Shown: in pieces, positions 28,374-38,547 of the stretch
How the letters are laid out: each line of letters starts with the position of its first letter
Numbering within the stretch: position 1 is the first letter of the stretch
From: Gemmatimonas sp.
Lineage (GTDB): Bacteria; Gemmatimonadota; Gemmatimonadetes; Gemmatimonadales; Gemmatimonadaceae
DNA: 40,165 nucleotides
Assembly: GCA_021154325.1 (NCBI GenBank)
Contig: JAJKIR010000019.1
Coordinates: 1-40,165, forward strand
Reading direction: 5' to 3'
The notes under the pieces: model-generated
Told to the model about the DNA's origin: nothing
Seen by the model: only the letters and a program-made list of their open reading frames with translations
The model's database searches: none
Program-made: the position numbers and the translations under genes

Positions 28374-29542
28374 GGCGCGCGCTGGCGCTGGCGCTCGCGT
28401 GGTCGGTGATCGGTGGACGGTGGGCCGTGGGAACGGCGCAGTCTTCACCGACCACCGATCACCGACCACCGTCCACGTATTACCTCTTTGTCGCCTCCGA
28501 GGGCAACGATCGCATCGCGCTCGTCAGCTTCGGCCCGAACGGCGCCAAAGTGGAACGCGAGCGCCGCATCGGGCTGAATCCGACCGAGTTGCTCGGGCCG
28601 CACGGCGTCGCTCTCTCTCCCGACGGGAAGTACTACTATGTGACGACCGCGCACGGCACGCCGTTCGGCGCGCTCTGGAAGTACACCACCGATCGCGACT
28701 CCCTCGTTGGTAAGGTCGATCTCGGCGCCTTTCCCGCGACGCTGCAGGTCTCACCAGACGGCGCGTACGTCTACGTCGTGAACTTCAATCTGTACGGCGA
28801 TCCCGTGCGCTCGTCGGTCTCGGTCGTGTACGGCGAGCAGATGGTAGAGGTGACGCGCATTCCGACGTGCATCATGCCGCATGGATCGCGGTTGAATCCG
28901 CAGGGGACGAAGCACTACTCCGTCTGCATGATGAACGACGCGCTCGTGGAGATCGATACGCGCCAGTTCACCGTCGCGCGTCACTTCAAGCTCGGGAAGG
29001 GAACGGAGGAAGGCCTGAATGGCGCGCCGATGACCGGCGTGCAGATGGCCGGTCACGAGATGGGCGACATGTCGCACGGCGCCCAGCCGCCCAAATCCGG
29101 AAATATTTCCTGCTCACCGACCTGGGCGCAGCCGTCATCCGACGGTTCGAAAGTGTACGTCGCCTGCAACAAGGCGAACGACATCGTCGAGATCGACGTC
29201 GCGTCGTGGAAGATGACGCGGCGCATTCCCACGGGAGACGGCGTCTACAATCTCGCCGCCACGCACGATGGCAAGCTCCTCCTCGGCACGAACAAGCGCG
29301 GCCAGTCGGTCTCGGTCATCGACATCGCGTCGGGGAAGGAGCTCGCCCGCATCCCGACAACGCGCAAGGTCGCGAGCGGCATCGCCGTCTCCGACGACGA
29401 TCGTTATGCATTCGCGACGATCGAGGGCATCGGCTCCCAACCCGGCACCGTCGACATCATCGACCTCACGACGATGCAGAAAGTGGCCTCCATCGACGTC
29501 GGCCAGCAGGCGGGTGGGATCGATTTCTGGAAAAGGCAGTAA
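28370..29542 (+). CDS. secreted YVTN-type beta-propeller protein with Met/His-rich loop
   Basis: A 390-residue propeller protein; its GTG start overlaps the stop of the preceding gene (GTGA). YVTN-like repeats run through the protein: LFVASEGNDRIALVSFGPNG, GVALSPDGKYYYVTTAHG, ATLQVSPDGAYVYVVNFN, SSDGSKVYVACNKANDIVEI, AATHDGKLLLGTNKRGQSVSV, GIAVSDDDRYAFATIEG. Residues 221-239 form a Met- and His-rich insert (MTGVQMAGHEMGDMSHG), which could bind copper or another soft metal. The signal peptide is unusual: codons 11-36, from its second half on, are made of a palindromic repeat (perfect 17-bp inverted arms at 28400-28416 and 28452-28468). It should be periplasmic or extracellular. No enzymatic function is assigned. 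Confidence 0.87.
   Translation: MRRALALALAWSVIGGRWAVGTAQSSPTTDHRPPSTYYLFVASEGNDRIALVSFGPNGAKVERERRIGLNPTELLGPHGVALSPDGKYYYVTTAHGTPFGALWKYTTDRDSLVGKVDLGAFPATLQVSPDGAYVYVVNFNLYGDPVRSSVSVVYGEQMVEVTRIPTCIMPHGSRLNPQGTKHYSVCMMNDALVEIDTRQFTVARHFKLGKGTEEGLNGAPMTGVQMAGHEMGDMSHGAQPPKSGNISCSPTWAQPSSDGSKVYVACNKANDIVEIDVASWKMTRRIPTGDGVYNLAATHDGKLLLGTNKRGQSVSVIDIASGKELARIPTTRKVASGIAVSDDDRYAFATIEGIGSQPGTVDIIDLTTMQKVASIDVGQQAGGIDFWKRQ
28400..28468. repeat. palindromic repeat inside the coding sequence
   Basis: TGGTCGGTGATCGGTGG (28400-28416) is exactly complementary to 28452-28468, with 35 bases between. The GGTCGGTGATCGGTGG sequence type is that of an intergenic repeat, yet it is read in frame and supplies part of the signal peptide and the start of the mature protein. 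Confidence 0.85.
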
Positions 29543-29545
29543 GGA

Positions 29546-29745
29546 CAGTTATCAGTTATCAGTCCATAATTATCAGGGACTATGGAACGAAGCGTTGATG
29601 AGATGAAAAGCAGATCCTCTCGCTAGCGCTCGGGATGACAGGCAGGCTGTCATTCCGAGGCGCGAAGCGATGAGGAATCTGCTTTTACTCCCATCAAACG
29701 CTTCGTTCCGAACACCCTGATAACTATGGACTGATAACTATGGAC
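29546..29745. repeat. palindromic intergenic element, copy B
   Basis: Between the convergent ends of the YVTN protein and lytic transglycosylase genes. Three nested inverted pairs: the outer AGTCCATAATTATCAGGG against CCCTGATAACTATGGACT; the middle GGAACGAAGCGTTGAT (29584-29599) against ATCAAACGCTTCGTTCC (29693-29709, one extra A); and inside, two head-to-head copies of the TGTCATCCCGAG...GATCTGCTTTT repeat (29606-29640 and 29648-29686). It shares outer and middle modules with 1943-2078, which lies between convergent genes too. Confidence 0.88.
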
Positions 29746-29750
29746 TGCCG

Positions 29751-30644
29751 TTAACGGGTTGAAGCCACGCTGCGCCCCAACAAACCGTCCATGAACGGCT
29801 TCGCGACGCACTGGTAGAACGTCTTGTCGCCGCAGAGCGACTCAGCCTGCCGCTCGACGTAGTTCTTCACCTTCGTCGGGTACGTCTTGCAGTTCGGTGT
29901 GTTCGTTCCCCTCACGCAGCCGTTGTAGCGGAGCAATCCCTTCTGCACGTCGCTCGCCGTCACTGTCTCGGTGCCGCGCTTCGGCTTGATGTACTCGGCG
30001 AGGATGTAGACGCCGTACTTCACGTTCGTGGAATCCGAGGCGAGGTCGGTGCCGAACTTGTTGCCGAGCGCCTTCAGCCAGATCTTCGGATACACCTGCA
30101 TCAATCCGATGGCGCCGACGTTCGACAGGGCATTGCTCACGAACAGCGCGTTCTCGGTGAGCATCACGCCGAAAATCACCGCCGGAGGAATACCGCGCTC
30201 GTACGCCTCGCGCACTGCGTAGAACGCGATCGAGTCGGCCCGCTCCTGCGACATACGCCCGGTACGTACCAGATCCTCCGAGAACGCCGCGCTGTCCGCC
30301 GCGAATTGTGGCGAGGCCATCAGCTCGGCAAGCCTTCCGGTGTCCTGTTGGGCCGGTTTCGTGATCGGCACGCCCTGTGTGAGGCTCTGCACCACGGTCG
30401 GCTGACCCGCGAAGATTGGCCGCGCGTGATGCACGGCGAAGATGATGGCGGCGACGAGCACGACGATTGCGCCCAGGTCGCCGACCAACGTCGCGATCCG
30501 CCGCTTGCGTCCCTTCGTGGAACCCCGCCGCCCCGCAGTGCCGTGCTCACGCCTGTCGGACCGATCCCGCCGTTCCTGGACGGCCGGACTCGGCGTGAGC
30601 GGCGCGCTGGTCAGATCGCCTGTGACTGGCATGCCATCTCTCAT
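29751..30644 (-). CDS. membrane-anchored lytic transglycosylase (SLT domain)
   Basis: A 297-residue protein. An N-terminal cytoplasmic tail rich in Arg is followed by one membrane helix (LGAIVVLVAAIIFAVHHA, about residues 60-78), leaving the rest in the periplasm. The SLT/lysozyme-like domain (about 145-270) has the catalytic Glu in IFGVMLTENALFVSNALSN, then GAIGLMQVYPKIW and the late GLLRYNGCVRG, matching the family order E / GLMQ / YN. Four Cys in the C-terminal part (CVRG, CKTY, CGDK, CVAK) may form disulfides. The enzyme would cleave peptidoglycan to 1,6-anhydro-muropeptides. The start is uncertain: ATG 30644 or ATG 30632, neither with a clear ribosome binding site; the longer frame to 31082 overlaps the next gene and is rejected. 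It ends next to the palindromic element copy B. Confidence 0.88.
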   Translation of the reverse strand: MRDGMPVTGDLTSAPLTPSPAVQERRDRSDRREHGTAGRRGSTKGRKRRIATLVGDLGAIVVLVAAIIFAVHHARPIFAGQPTVVQSLTQGVPITKPAQQDTGRLAELMASPQFAADSAAFSEDLVRTGRMSQERADSIAFYAVREAYERGIPPAVIFGVMLTENALFVSNALSNVGAIGLMQVYPKIWLKALGNKFGTDLASDSTNVKYGVYILAEYIKPKRGTETVTASDVQKGLLRYNGCVRGTNTPNCKTYPTKVKNYVERQAESLCGDKTFYQCVAKPFMDGLLGRSVASTR

Positions 30645-30700
30645 TGCAACTCGTACACCCGTTGGCGGGCCGAAGTGGCGTCGAGCGAGCCCAACCGCAG

Positions 30701-32497
30701 CTACGGAGATCCTTCGTCCAGCGCCAAAGCCGCGCCGATCAACGCGCTGTGCGTCAGTCCTTGAGGGAAGTTCCCCAACTGTTCTCCCGAGACGCCAAGG
30801 TCCTCGGAAAAGAGACCGAGATGGTTTGCCCGGTCGATCAGGCGCTTCATCGTTAGGCGCGCGCGCTCCCGCTCGCCGCTGCGGGCGAGGCACTCGACAT
30901 ACCAGAACGAGCATACCGTGAACGAAGGCGCCGCGGCGCTGCCCGCGTCCGTGTCCATCCCCCTCATCTCGTAGCGTCGCACCATCCCGTCGTCGACGAG
31001 CCGAGCCTCGACGGCACGCAATGTTGAGCGCCATCGCGGGTGCGTCGGTGAGACGAAGCCCACGAGCGGCATCACGAGACACGCCGCGTCGATCGCGTCG
31101 CCATCACGCGTCCCGACGAACGCTTCCAGCGACGCGCTCCAGAAATGCTCGTCGACATCGAAGCGAATCGCCTCGCGCGTCGCCCGCCACTGCTCTCGTG
31201 GCGCGGCCAGGCGATGACGCGACGCCATCCGCAGCGCGCGATCCAATGCCACCCAGCACATCATCCGGGAGTAGAGAAATTCCTGGCAGCCGCTCCGCAC
31301 TTCCCATATTCCCTGATCGGCGCGGCTCCAGTTTCGCGCCACCCAGTCGGTCAGCTCGACGATCCGACCCCACAGCGCGCGGCTCGGCCGCTCTCCCTGC
31401 TCATCCCGCTGATGCAGCGCGTCCAGCAGCTCGCCATAAATGTCGAGCTGAAGCTGGTCGTATGCGGCGTTTCCGATCCGTATGGGCCGCGAGCCGGCAT
31501 ACCCCTCGAGATGATCGAGCGTCCGCTCGACGATCTCCCGTCCGCCCTCGATCGTGTAGATGCTCTGCAGCTCGCCGGGCGACTTCGCCTCCGCGCACCG
31601 CTGGACTACCCAGTAAGCGAACGCACTTGCTTCCCGGCCCAGGCCGACGCGGCCGAGCGCGTACACCGTGAACGCTGAATCGCGAATCCACGCGTAGCGA
31701 AAATCCCAGTTGCGCGACCCGCCAATCTGTTCCGGCAGCCCGAACGTCGGCGACGCGACGATCGCGCCCGTTCGCCGACTCTGCAGCAGCTTGAGCGTCA
31801 ACGCCGATCGTCGTACGACGCCGCGCCACTCGCCCTCGCATCGTGCCTTCGCGATCCAGCGACGCCAGAAGACCACGGTCTGCCTCAGCGCGCGCCTGGC
31901 GTAGTGCGTCGGCGCCACCCGCGAATCATCCTGCTCGCCGACCAGCTCGAGCACGAACGCAATGTCTTCGCCGGCACCGAGCTCGACCTCGGCAGTGACG
32001 TCGTGTCCGTCTGTCGTGAGCGGAGCTGTTGCCGTTAGGCGCAGACGAACGCCGTCGGCCGAAGTGAAGGTTGCCGAGTTGCCGGTGATCGTCACGCTGT
32101 GCGAGCCGCGTGCGTAGTCGAATCGCGGCGCGCAGATGCACTGGATGCGCACCGGCCCTCTGGTGACCCGCACGAGCCTCACGATTCTACTCGGCGACGG
32201 TCGCCTCGGCACCGGCATGAAGTCGTAGAGCGCGACCTCGGCGGCCGCCCCCACCGTGCGCGTCACGAGCACGTTCGTGTCTCGTAGATAGCGCTGATCA
32301 TGTCGCCCGTTCTCGATCTGCGCCTCGACGGCGAAGCGGCCACCGCGCTCCGCGTCGAGGAGGGACAGGAACACGCTCGGGGAATCGAACGATGGCAGAC
32401 AGAGAAAGTCGATCGTGCCGTCGACCGCGACGAGCGCCGCCGTCTCGAGATCGCCAATGATGCCGTGGTCCGCGATCGCGGGGTAGCGTGCGCTCAT
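30701..32497 (-). CDS. glycoside hydrolase family 15 protein (glucoamylase/trehalase-like)
   Basis: A 598-residue cytoplasmic enzyme without signal peptide. N-terminal beta domain (MSARYPAIADHGIIGDLETAALV, GTIDFLCLPSFDSPSVF) as in bacterial GH15 proteins, then an (alpha/alpha)6 barrel. Catalytic-barrel motifs are clear: GSRNWDFRYAWIRDSAFTVYA (about 245), DQGIWEVRSG carrying the probable general acid Glu, YSRMMCWVALDRALRMA, the late FSEDLGVSGEQLGNFPQG with the probable general base, and LTHSALIGAA. Relatives hydrolyse alpha-linked glucose, including trehalose and maltooligosaccharides; the exact substrate cannot be read from sequence. It starts 16 bases after the stop of the TonB-dependent receptor gene on the same strand, so it is probably in the TPP-riboswitch transcript. 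Confidence 0.92.
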   Translation of the reverse strand: MSARYPAIADHGIIGDLETAALVAVDGTIDFLCLPSFDSPSVFLSLLDAERGGRFAVEAQIENGRHDQRYLRDTNVLVTRTVGAAAEVALYDFMPVPRRPSPSRIVRLVRVTRGPVRIQCICAPRFDYARGSHSVTITGNSATFTSADGVRLRLTATAPLTTDGHDVTAEVELGAGEDIAFVLELVGEQDDSRVAPTHYARRALRQTVVFWRRWIAKARCEGEWRGVVRRSALTLKLLQSRRTGAIVASPTFGLPEQIGGSRNWDFRYAWIRDSAFTVYALGRVGLGREASAFAYWVVQRCAEAKSPGELQSIYTIEGGREIVERTLDHLEGYAGSRPIRIGNAAYDQLQLDIYGELLDALHQRDEQGERPSRALWGRIVELTDWVARNWSRADQGIWEVRSGCQEFLYSRMMCWVALDRALRMASRHRLAAPREQWRATREAIRFDVDEHFWSASLEAFVGTRDGDAIDAACLVMPLVGFVSPTHPRWRSTLRAVEARLVDDGMVRRYEMRGMDTDAGSAAAPSFTVCSFWYVECLARSGERERARLTMKRLIDRANHLGLFSEDLGVSGEQLGNFPQGLTHSALIGAALALDEGSP

Positions 32498-32513
32498 CGC
32501 GCTCTGTCGCTGC

Positions 32514-34589
32514 TCAGAAGCCGAGCTTCAACGTCACGAACACATTGCGCGGCGGCAGCACGAAGAAGTACGGCGTGTCCCCGCTTCCATAGCCGCTGCC
32601 GTAGCGCTTCGAATTCGAGAGATTGTTGCCGCGCAGCTCGAGCGCGTGCCGGCCGGAGGCGAACCGCCACACCGCCGATGCGTCCACGACGTACGCCTCG
32701 GGCAGAATGAGTGCCGGGCTCCCCGTGTTGTCGAGCTGCGATCGGCCGTTGTATCGCCCCTCGCCCCAGAACGACAGCGCTGCCGTAGGGCGCCATTCGA
32801 GACGCTGTGCCGAGAGAACCCGCGGTGTCAACAGCGGCGGTACGTCGTGGAACGAAGCGCCACTCGCATCATCCGTGTAGTCGGCGATTCGCGCCTGCAT
32901 CAGCGTGGCATTCGCTGAAACCGTCACGGACGTCGTTAGGCGCACGCGGCCGTCCATCTCCACGCCGCGCCGGTAGCTCGCGTGAACGTTCTTGCGCAGC
33001 GGAAGACCCTGGTAGCTGAGTGCACCGATCGGGTCGATCTCGTTCCGGAAGTCCATCGAGAAGAGATTCGCCTGCAGCCGCGCCACGTCCGTCGCGAGTG
33101 TGACTCCAGCCTCGGCGTCGTGCACCGTCTCCGGGCGCACGCGAGATAGGTCCCCGACGAACGCCACATTCGAGGTGTCGAGGTTGTCGAATCCCGCGAA
33201 CATGTCGCCGCGGGCCGGCTCCCGGCTCGTCACGCCATACGATCCATAGACGGTGAGCGCCGGCGTTAGGCGGTAGGTGATGCCGCCCCGCGGATTGAGG
33301 AACGTCCACGAGATCGAGCGGGCCCCGATGTCCGCCCGGGCGTCGGGCACATAGCGGAATTCGGCACGCCTCGCCTGCACGTCCCCGAACAGCGTCGCCC
33401 GGCCGAGATCGTACGCTACCTTCGCGAAGCCACTCACGTCGCCCTTGTGCCCAGTGTTGAAGTACTGAGGGTCGGCCACGTCGGGACGCACGAACGCGTA
33501 ATGATCGCGCGCATAACGATTCGCGTTCACCCCGACGTTCACGCGCATTCCCTCACCCTGCCAGCTCCAGGCGCTCGTGAGCCCGTACCAGACGAAATCG
33601 AGATGGTAGTTCCAGAGGTCGGGATCGATGGCGACGTCGTAGTTCCCACTCGCCGCGATGCGGTACAACGTCGTCGAAAGCGATGACGTTGTGCTGAGCG
33701 ACCGTGTGTACGCTGCCGACACGAGCTGCTCGCCAAACCGATCGAGCTCCGTCGGCTGAAGAGGATTGATTCGCCGGTCGCGCGTGAGCTCTGTTTCCGG
33801 AACCGCGAGGTAGCTCAGCGTGTCATGCAGCAGCCCGGCGGTCGCCATCACCTTGAAGACGTCGCGCGCGCCGAAGTAACCCACGCTCAAGAGGCCGGAG
33901 CGGCCGAGCACACCCGAGTGATAGCGGTACCCGTTCGATTGCAGGTCCGACAATCGGCCGTAGAACGCGAGTCCATTCGCGAGCAGTCCGCTGCGGTACT
34001 CGGCGCTCGCGCGCTTCGAGCCGAACGAGCCGCCTTCCACCTGCAGCTCGGCCTCGCGGCCGCCGGCCAGAGGTGCGGTCTCGAAGTTGATCGAGCCGGC
34101 GAAGGACGCGGTCCCCGCGCTGCTCGTTCCGACCCCGCGCTGGATCTGCACCGACTCGATGCTGCTCGCCAGGTCCGGCAGATCGGCAAAGTACAGCACC
34201 TGATCTTCGGGATCATTCAGCGGAATGCCGTCGATCGTCAGGTTGATGCGCGATTGATCGATCCCGCGCAGCCGCGTGTAGCTGTAACCCCAGTAGTTCC
34301 CCGTCTCGGCGTACGACGTTACCGACGGCGTACCCTGGAGCAACAGCGGCACCTCCTGACCGAACGAGCGCTGCTCGATCTCGGCCTTGGAGAGCGTGCG
34401 CTGCGACAAGGGCGCGCCTTCGCCGACCGCACCTCCGCGAATGGCGGTGACGGTTACGCCCTCGAGTCTTCGCGCGACTCCAGCAGCCGCGGCGCGGCTG
34501 GCGGAATCACGTGCCTGGCCCGTGGCGACGGGCGGCTGTTGTAGCAGGAGGGCCGAAAGCAGCGGTACAACGAGCAGTGGCGCGATCAT
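32514..34589 (-). CDS. TonB-dependent receptor, probable thiamin (or precursor) importer
   Basis: A 691-residue outer-membrane receptor behind a TPP riboswitch, which is the main reason to assign thiamin or a thiamin precursor as cargo. ATG 34589 is preferred to ATG 34595 because GAGGA then lies at a normal 8-9 bases. The product has a signal peptide (MIAPLLVVPLLSALLLQQPPVATGQ), a short TonB-box region near RRLEGVTVTAIRGG, a plug (RLRGIDQSRINLTIDGIPLNDPEDQ, SSIESVQIQRGVGTSSAGTASFAGSINFET in pieces) and a 22-strand barrel ending NVFVTLKLGF. Unlike the SusC at 9688 it has no carboxypeptidase-like extension and no SusD partner. It is first in a minus-strand cluster with GH15 and lytic transglycosylase genes. 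Two CCTAACG motifs code L-T in the barrel. Confidence 0.93.
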   Translation of the reverse strand: MIAPLLVVPLLSALLLQQPPVATGQARDSASRAAAAGVARRLEGVTVTAIRGGAVGEGAPLSQRTLSKAEIEQRSFGQEVPLLLQGTPSVTSYAETGNYWGYSYTRLRGIDQSRINLTIDGIPLNDPEDQVLYFADLPDLASSIESVQIQRGVGTSSAGTASFAGSINFETAPLAGGREAELQVEGGSFGSKRASAEYRSGLLANGLAFYGRLSDLQSNGYRYHSGVLGRSGLLSVGYFGARDVFKVMATAGLLHDTLSYLAVPETELTRDRRINPLQPTELDRFGEQLVSAAYTRSLSTTSSLSTTLYRIAASGNYDVAIDPDLWNYHLDFVWYGLTSAWSWQGEGMRVNVGVNANRYARDHYAFVRPDVADPQYFNTGHKGDVSGFAKVAYDLGRATLFGDVQARRAEFRYVPDARADIGARSISWTFLNPRGGITYRLTPALTVYGSYGVTSREPARGDMFAGFDNLDTSNVAFVGDLSRVRPETVHDAEAGVTLATDVARLQANLFSMDFRNEIDPIGALSYQGLPLRKNVHASYRRGVEMDGRVRLTTSVTVSANATLMQARIADYTDDASGASFHDVPPLLTPRVLSAQRLEWRPTAALSFWGEGRYNGRSQLDNTGSPALILPEAYVVDASAVWRFASGRHALELRGNNLSNSKRYGSGYGSGDTPYFFVLPPRNVFVTLKLGF

Positions 34590-34664
34590 GGGCATGTCCT
34601 CGGCGAGACATGCCGCGCGCCGGCGTCCGCGGTGCGGACGATCGAGCGAAGCATCATTTGTCGA

Positions 34665-34744
34665 CTCCCTACGCCGGTGCGAACCGGATCAGGTTCAACG
34701 GGACTCTCTCAGCCGGCGCCCTGAGTGGCGCCGGCACCCCGGTC
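34665..34744 (-). ncRNA. TPP riboswitch (THI element)
   Basis: On the minus strand the aptamer reads GGGGTGCC, a variable GC-rich hairpin (GGCGCC ACTCAG GGCGCC), GGCTGAGAGAG, then CCGTTGAACCTGATCCGG, TTCGCACCGGCGTAGGGA. The CTGAGA and GAACCTGATC cores and the closing pair are all those of the thiamin pyrophosphate riboswitch. It lies about 75 bases before the receptor start. A perfect 7-bp hairpin CGTCCGC-ACC-GCGGACG (34624-34640) sits between aptamer and gene without a T-run, so control may be at translation rather than termination. Confidence 0.97.
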
Positions 34745-34845
34745 AACGCGAAAGTTAACCTCCCAACGAGGCGAGAGGAGCGGGAGCGCGGCGCGGTATC
34801 AGCTTTGCTTAGGGCTGTGCCCGATCAGACCACCCACCGGTGAAG
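34745..34845. promoter_or_regulatory. divergent promoter region, riboswitch transcript and kaiBC operon
   Basis: The 101 bases between the TPP aptamer and kaiB must carry promoters for both directions. No confident -35/-10 pair can be picked. Confidence 0.35.
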
Positions 34846-35127
34846 ATGAAGCAATTCCAGTTCACGCTTTTCATCGCCGGCGAATCCCCACGCTCCCAGC
34901 GCGCGATCGCGAATCTCAAGCGCATCGCGCAGGAACGCCTTGGCGGTGACTACGAGCTGACGGTGGTCGACGTGCAGCAAGAGCCGGAGCGCGCCGAGGA
35001 GGAGCGCATCCTGACTACGCCCACTCTCGTGAAGCGAGCGCCCGAGCCGCGGCGCCGTGTCACCGGCGACCTTACCAATGCCGAGCAGGTGCTCATCGCA
35101 CTGTCCCTGCTCCCTGAGGACCTTTGA
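34846..35127 (+). CDS. kaiB: circadian-clock protein KaiB homologue
   Basis: A 93-residue thioredoxin-like protein of KaiB length. It begins MKQFQFTLFIAGESPRSQRA, aligning with the KaiB start (KYVLKLYVAGNTPxSxRA), and continues LKRIAQERLGGDYELTVVDV and EERILTTPTLVKRAPEPRRR, matching the KaiB core through ILATPTLVK and the following loop. ATG 34846 fits the family start better than GTG 34840. In cyanobacteria KaiB changes fold and binds the KaiC CI ring; here no kaiA is present, as usual outside cyanobacteria. The stop is two bases before the kaiC start, and the ribosome binding site of kaiC (GAGGA, 35116-35120) lies inside kaiB, so the two are translationally coupled. Confidence 0.95.
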   Translation: MKQFQFTLFIAGESPRSQRAIANLKRIAQERLGGDYELTVVDVQQEPERAEEERILTTPTLVKRAPEPRRRVTGDLTNAEQVLIALSLLPEDL

Positions 35128-35129
35128 CC

Positions 35130-36646
35130 ATGGCGTCCACAATCCAGCGAAGCCGCGACGGTGTGGAGAAGGTCGCGACGGGAATTCCCGGCTTCGACAT
35201 CATCGCTCAGGGCGGTCTGCCGGCCGCGCGCGCGACGCTGGTTGCCGGCACCGCGGGCAGCGGAAAGACCGTCTTCGTCACGAACTTTCTCGCCGCCGGC
35301 ATTCAGCACTTCGCCGAAGGCGCCGTCCTCGTCACCTTCGAGGACGCGCCAGCCGACATTCGCAAGAACATGCTCAGCTTCGGCTGGGACATCGCGCAGT
35401 GGGAGCGCGAGAGCAAGTGGGCGTTCGTCGACGTGTCGCCCGAGCCTAACGACGAGCCCGCCGTCGTCGGCAGCTATGACCTTGGCGGATTGGTCTCTCG
35501 GATCGAGCACGCGGTGCGCAAGACGAAGGCGACGCGCGTCGCACTCGACTCACTGAATGCGCTCTTCGTGAAGTTTTCCGATCCGTCGCTCATCCGGGCG
35601 GAGCTCTTTCGCATCACAACGTCGCTGAAAGAGATGGGCGTGACGGTGCTCTTCACCGCGGAGCGCACCCAGGATTACGGGGCGATCACGCAATTCGGGG
35701 TCGAGGAGTTCGTCGCCGACAACGTCATCATCCTCCGCAACCTCCTCAACGAGGAGCGGCGCCGGCGCACCATCGAGATCCTCAAGTTCCGCGGAACGAC
35801 CCACGAGCGTGGCGAGACTCCGTTCACTGTCGTGGAGCGCGGCATCGTGATGATCCCGCTCACCGGGCTGCAACTCACTCAGACCTCCTCCACGCTGCGC
35901 GTCACCTCGGGAATTCCGGCGCTCGACGACATGTGCGGCGGTGGCTTCTTCCGCGATTCGGTGGTGCTCATCTCCGGTGCCACGGGGGCGGGCAAGACCC
36001 TGCTCGTCACGCAATTCATGAACGGCGGCTTCAACGAAGGTGAGCGGTCGCTCCTTTTCGCGTTCGAGGAGAGTCGTGATCAGCTGTTCAGGAACGCGCG
36101 CGCCTGGGGAATGGACTTTGATAGGGCGGAGAAGGAGGGCTGGCTCAAGGTGGTGAACCAATATCCGCACGCGATGCCGATGGAGGATCATCTGGTGCGA
36201 ATGCGGGACGTCATCGCCGACTACGAGCCGCAACGGCTCGCCGTCGACAGCCTGTCCGCGCTCGAGCGCGTCTTCTCGCTGCGCAGCTTCCGCGAGTTCA
36301 TCATCGGTCTGACGTCGACGCTCAAGCAGCAGAGCATCACCTCCCTCTTCACTTCGACGACGCCCACTCTCCTCGGGGGCGGGTCGGTCACCGAGAAGCA
36401 CATCTCCACGCTCACCGACTCGATCATCCTGCTGCGCTACGTCGAATCGCTCGGCATGATGCGACGCAGTATCAACGTGCTCAAGATGCGTGGCTCGGCG
36501 CACGACGCTGCCTTCCGGGAATTCACCATTGACGGCGAGGGCATGCATATCGGCGATCCGTTCCGGAACGTCAGCGGCATCCTCACCGGAAACCCTCACC
36601 TTGTCTCCGTCGGCAATGGGGCCGACAACGGAGATCGGGACGACTG

Positions 36647-36647
<1 letters not shown>
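35130..36647 (+). CDS. kaiC: KaiC-family ATPase / autokinase
   Basis: A 505-residue double-domain RecA-like protein, near the length of cyanobacterial KaiC (519). CI has Walker A GTAGSGKT (about 40-47) and CII has GATGAGKT (about 283-290). The catalytic Glu pair of CII is intact (FAFEESRDQL, Glu313-Glu314); in CI the pair reads Glu71-Asp72 (TFEDAPADI) instead of Glu-Glu. The phosphorylation segment SVTEKHISTLTDSIILL keeps Thr421, Ser426 and Thr427, equal to Thr426, Ser431 and Thr432 of Synechococcus KaiC (from memory), so autophosphorylation is plausible. The C-terminal tail is short and differs after FRNVSGILTG, so the KaiA-binding segment seems lost. The stop overlaps the next start (TGATG), linking kaiC to a kinase. 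Confidence 0.96.
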
Positions 36648-38398
<1,751 letters not shown>

Positions 38399-38497
38399 GA
38401 CCGTTCGAATGTCTCAGCTCGCTGTCTATAACGATGGGCATCTCACCGCAGCGTCACTCCGCAAAGCCCGCAGCGAGCGCCTGACGAGACCTCGCGC

Positions 38498-38514
38498 TTG
38501 GCACACCGCCTGCC
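38498..38514 (+). promoter_or_regulatory. possible sigma-54 (-24/-12) promoter
   Basis: TTGGCACACCGCCTGCC keeps the GG-N10-GC spacing of sigma-54 promoters and matches TTGGCAC-N5-TTGC except for one base (CTGC). It lies 34 bases before the lipoprotein start. A single match can arise by chance. Confidence 0.35.
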
Positions 38515-38547
38515 ACATGGAGGTGGACCCAATGGGGGGAGACCACA

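Noticed and set aside
34652..34657. ATG pair right after the TPP aptamer as a start of the receptor gene
   Set aside because: Both are out of frame with the receptor, and the product would lack a signal peptide.
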